Assembly (NCBI RefSeq): GCF_002093745.1
Contig: NZ_MTSB01000041.1
Location: 1 to 7,011 of the forward strand
Source of the DNA: Pseudomonas graminis
Lineage (GTDB): Bacteria; Pseudomonadota; Gammaproteobacteria; Pseudomonadales; Pseudomonadaceae
Reading direction: 5' to 3'
DNA length: 7,011 nucleotides
The notes beneath the pieces were generated by a model that was not told the DNA's origin, made no database searches, and worked only from the letters and a program-made list of their open reading frames with translations. Shown piece after piece: positions 7,001-7,011 of this stretch (within the stretch, counting starts at the first letter, position 1; each line of letters begins with the position of its first letter). A program made the position numbers and the translations under genes.

Positions 7001-7011
7001 TGAAGCGGGTG
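894..7011 (+). CDS. Non-ribosomal peptide synthetase, 5' part: C-A(Asp)-PCP-E-C-A...; probable pyoverdine side-chain synthetase (D-Asp module first)
   Basis: The gene runs from ATG 894 past the window end: 2039 codons are visible with no in-frame stop or frameshift. Approximate residues: N-terminal helical segment 1-45, C domain 50-480 (HHIVSDG 175-181), A domain 495-995, PCP 1000-1070 (Ser1035), E domain 1088-1515, second C domain 1545-1975 (HHILMDG 1678-1684), second A domain from about 1995, cut by the window. The A domain code predicts aspartate and the E domain predicts inversion, so this protein should add D-Asp and then one further residue. ATG 894 is chosen because it lies one base after the previous stop and precedes a typical pyoverdine-synthetase N-terminus (RIAQRFTGLPVEQRRQIL). 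Stand-alone E domains are usual in pyoverdine synthetases, whereas Pseudomonas lipopeptide synthetases mostly use dual C/E domains; this favours pyoverdine. The order resembles the P. syringae genes described as D-Asp-L-Thr and D-Asp-L-Ser components. Another D-Asp siderophore peptide remains possible. Confidence 0.95.
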   Translation, partial: MDKSAAERIAQRFTGLPVEQRRQILAKMHETGQSFRLLPIAVTRHDAARIPLSYAQQRMLFLWQMEPDNAAYNVPMAVRLNGPLNRQALSAALDDLVQRHETLRTRFVSEDGAFYQEILQQATVALEYASVEPADIERQVRAELQKPFDLLSGTLLRVKLFQLGDTEHVLTVCMHHIVSDGWSGEVLIREYVQLYQAQVSGQPAPLPALAIQYADYAIWQRAWLEAGEGERQLDYWKQQLGTEHPLLNLPLDHERPLQPSQRGATVRVDLPEQLSAHLKSQARNSGQTLFMLMLAALSVVLSRFSGQADIRIGAPNAGRTRSELEGLIGFFINTQVLRVQVDERQSFAELLDQVKQVVTGAQSHQELPFEHLVDALAPERNLGHNPLFQFKINQHVLAADDGGQRVSGLTIDEFPMGSSDARFDLAFDFTDTPGGICGYFTYATDLFEPQTIERMADALRAVLQALVADTDQRLADQPQTVSLPVAEQTANFACGDFLSLWQQGLHIGRGKTALRVGQQVLSFDELEQRSNQFARYLHAQNIKPGMTVALCLDRSVEWVVSLLAVLKLGAVYLPLDSAQPAERLQQLARDSGAVLLIHASGDNKAAQLGVCPVMAFDAALWADADSQALDIQVLPEQPAYIIYTSGSTGLPKGVVISHGALANYVQGVLARLSLESGASMAMVSTVAADLGHTLLFGALASGRPLHLLSHEQAFDPDGFARYMAEHQVEVLKIVPSHLQGLLQAAHPADVLPSQLLILGGEASSWALIEQVRALKPGCRIVNHYGPTETTVGILTHEVAERLSGCRSVPVGQPLANGKARVLDAYLNPVAERVAGELYLGGQGLAQGYLGRAAMTAERFVPDPDADGQRLYRAGDRARWVDGVLEYLGRADDQVKIRGYRVEPGEVGQWLQTLENVAEAVVLAQPLESDETRLQLVAYCVAAVGATLNVESLREQLAARLPEYLVPAQILLLDRLPLTANGKLDKRALPKPGVVKQRYTAPVGEIEEKLAAVWADVLKLEQVGSTDNFFELGGDSILSLQIIARAKRQGIKLSPKQLFEKQTVGQLASVAKLIEKKPAAVVEQVSGSLPLLPIQARFFELDIPERQHWNQALMLKPLQTLEATALHAALTALIEQHDALRLGFTRQDGQWRATFGALNTRDMLWTHTLESVERLAELADEAQRSLDLKNGPLLRAVLIDLPQGEQRLLLVIHHLAVDGVSWRVLLEDLQQVYLAIEAGRPLALPAKTSSLKSWAEHLQGYAQSAVLEQELGYWQAQLQDVSDALPCDYPHGGQQQKHALSVVTQLNGELTRQLLQEAPAAYRTQINDLLLTALARVVSRWTAQPHALIRLEGHGREDLFDALDITRTVGWFSNLYPVRLTPQATLADSIMTIKEQLRAVPDKGIGYGALRYLGSEPARQTLQALPQGSIVFNYLGQFDGSFDAQGALFTPSADSSGASQSADAPLAAPLSINGQVYGGELRLSWTFSGAVFERDTVQRLADEYAVELQQLIAHCTAEGVAGVTPSDFPLARLSQSQLDGLPIPAGQIEDIYPLAPMQQGMLFHTLFEQGAGNYINQMRVEVSGLDVPRFRAAWQATLEAHEVLRSGFVSHLEQSLQVVLRDVSMPFVERDALAHSSAWIDDWANADRQQGFDLAQGPLLRLAVLRTGEQTHQLIYTSHHILMDGWSSSRLLGEVLQRYSGQTLPRQVSRYRDYIEWLQRQDAALSERFWTGQLAELDEPTRLVQAFKAPENRQGHGDYLQLIDADSTRQLSEFAREQRVTLNTLVQSAWLLVLQRYTGQTSVTFGATVAGRPAELPGVEEQLGLFINTLPVIASPRPEQRVADWVQQVQAKNLALREHEHTPLYDIQRWARRAGEALFDNILVFENYPVSEALQQSAPQGLVFGGLHTQEQTHYPLTLVVNLGETLSMRFSYACEFFSESHMAQLSAHLWQVLLALVRDPQAAIGELALLDDHQQQQIVRDWNATAADFPGEHCLHSLIEAQVQATPEAPALIFAAEQLSYAQLNARANQLAHRLREAG
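1041..2340 (+). other. Condensation domain 1, LCL type
   Basis: The domain opens with the C1 motif PLSYAQQRMLFLWQM. It has RHETLRTRF (C2) and HHIVSDGWSG (C3) at residues 175-184, where the second His is the catalytic base. Further on come IGAPNAGRTRSELEGLIGFFINTQVLR (given here as IGAPNAGR...GLIGFFINT) and HQELPFEHLV. The SYAQQRM opening and the SDGWS form are those of LCL domains, which accept an L-configured donor. This agrees with the absence of an E domain at the end of the upstream synthetase. The domain looks intact and should join the upstream chain to aspartate. Confidence 0.9.
2385..3880 (+). other. Adenylation domain predicted to activate L-aspartate
   Basis: Core motifs in order: A1-like LSFDELEQRSNQF, A2 LKLGAVYLPLD, A3 YTSGSTGLPKG (residues 643-653), A5 NHYGPTETTV, A7 YRAGDR (consensus YRTGDL), A8 GRADDQVKIRGYRVEPGEV, A10 NGKLDKRALP. 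Aligning the A4-A5 region by eye to GrsA gives pocket residues D689, L690, T693, K732, I757, G759, H783, V791, G792 and K982, i.e. DLTKIGHVGK. This is the aspartate pattern; asparagine codes usually have Glu in place of the His at 783. The A4 segment reads AADLGHTLLFGAL instead of the usual FDxSVWE form. The prediction is strong, but it rests on manual alignment. Confidence 0.85.
3817..3841 (+). repeat. 25-bp perfect direct repeat, copy 2 (A10 motif)
   Basis: This is the second copy of the 519-543 repeat, in the same domain position of the Asp-activating A domain. A shorter 18-bp identity also links the two carrier domains (683-700 and 3975-3992, encoding FFELGG). Such islands are where recombination between NRPS modules could start. 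Confidence 0.7.
3890..4110 (+). other. Peptidyl carrier protein preceding an E domain
   Basis: The motif FFELGGDSILSLQ has the phosphopantetheine-accepting Ser at residue 1035 (3996-3998). The GGDS form, with Asp before the Ser, is typical of carriers that pair with an epimerization domain; the upstream synthetase's carrier has GGHS, as seen before C domains. The sequence therefore supports the E domain call that follows. Confidence 0.9.
4155..5445 (+). other. Epimerization (E) domain, apparently active
   Basis: Starts LPLLPIQARFF, the E1-type opening. It contains HHLAVDGVSWR (residues 1212-1222; His1213 is the expected general base), LIRLEGHGRE with the conserved Glu1351, RTVGWFSNLYPV (E5), PDKGIGYGALRYL (E6) and FNYLGQFDG (E7, from residue 1431). 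All hallmark E motifs and both catalytic residues are present, so the carrier-bound Asp should be interconverted and delivered as D-Asp. The length, about 430 residues, is normal. No further C-family domain sits between this one and the PCP or the next C domain. Confidence 0.92.
5520..6820 (+). other. Condensation domain 2, DCL type
   Basis: The opening DIYPLAPMQQGMLFH (from residue 1549) is characteristic of DCL domains and of C domains downstream of E domains. The catalytic motif is SHHILMDGWSSSRLL (HHxxxDG at 1678-1684, intact). Later come TFGATVAGRPAELPGVEEQLG, here cited as GATVAGRP and GLFINTLPV, and the FDNILVFENYP segment typical of this subtype. It should join the D-Asp-ended chain to the L-amino acid of the next module. 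The domain is complete in the window. Confidence 0.9.
6870..7011 (+). other. Second adenylation domain, first residues only
   Basis: After the interdomain sequence IVRDWNATAADFPG, the stretch LHSLIEAQVQATPEAPALIF and then LSYAQLNARANQLAHRLR match the N-terminal start and A1 motif of an A domain. The specificity residues lie more than 150 codons past the window end, so no substrate can be assigned. If the P. syringae pyoverdine comparison holds, Thr or Ser would be expected. Confidence 0.88.

Noticed and set aside
1..7011. Promoters, ferric uptake (Fur) boxes, sigma-factor sites, terminators, RNA genes, insertion sequences or CRISPR
   Set aside because: All but one base between the genes is coding, and I saw no convincing motif, hairpin with a T-run, or inverted terminal repeats.

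Overview
The window is 7 kb of continuous plus-strand coding sequence from a non-ribosomal peptide synthetase (NRPS) locus. It is GC-rich (about 60% by eye), with Pseudomonas-like codon use that almost avoids TTA, CTA and TCA. Domain style and gene layout point to a fluorescent Pseudomonas, and most likely to the pyoverdine peptide-chain synthetases. P. syringae-type clusters are a close match because they carry separate 'D-Asp-L-Thr' and 'D-Asp-L-Ser' synthetase genes. That match comes from memory, not from a search.

Layout. (1) Positions 1-892 are the 3' end of an NRPS gene: the C-terminal part of an adenylation (A) domain, one peptidyl carrier protein (PCP) with no E domain after it, and a short acidic tail. 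(2) After a single spacer base, a second NRPS gene starts at 894 and runs off the window end at 7011 with no in-frame stop (2039 codons visible). Its domain order is N-terminal helical segment, C (LCL-type), A, PCP, E (epimerization), C (DCL-type), and the first residues of a second A domain. I translated both reading frames fully by hand and found no frameshift or internal stop.

How it works. The upstream protein presents an L-aminoacyl or peptidyl chain on its terminal PCP. The first C domain of the second protein accepts it. The A domain has the ten-residue specificity code D-L-T-K-I-G-H-V-G-K, read by alignment to GrsA, which is the aspartate pattern. The E domain converts the carrier-bound residue to the D form, and the following DCL domain passes the D-Asp-ended chain to the next module, whose specificity lies outside the window. 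In pyoverdines such an Asp is often beta-hydroxylated and helps bind iron. No hydroxylase is encoded here, so that step, if it occurs, would need a separate protein.

There are no RNA genes, mobile elements, CRISPR arrays, promoters or terminators that I can support. Nothing in the window looks like an undescribed system. The points of interest are the readable Asp code, the intact E/DCL pair, the one-base gene junction and some A-domain motif deviations.
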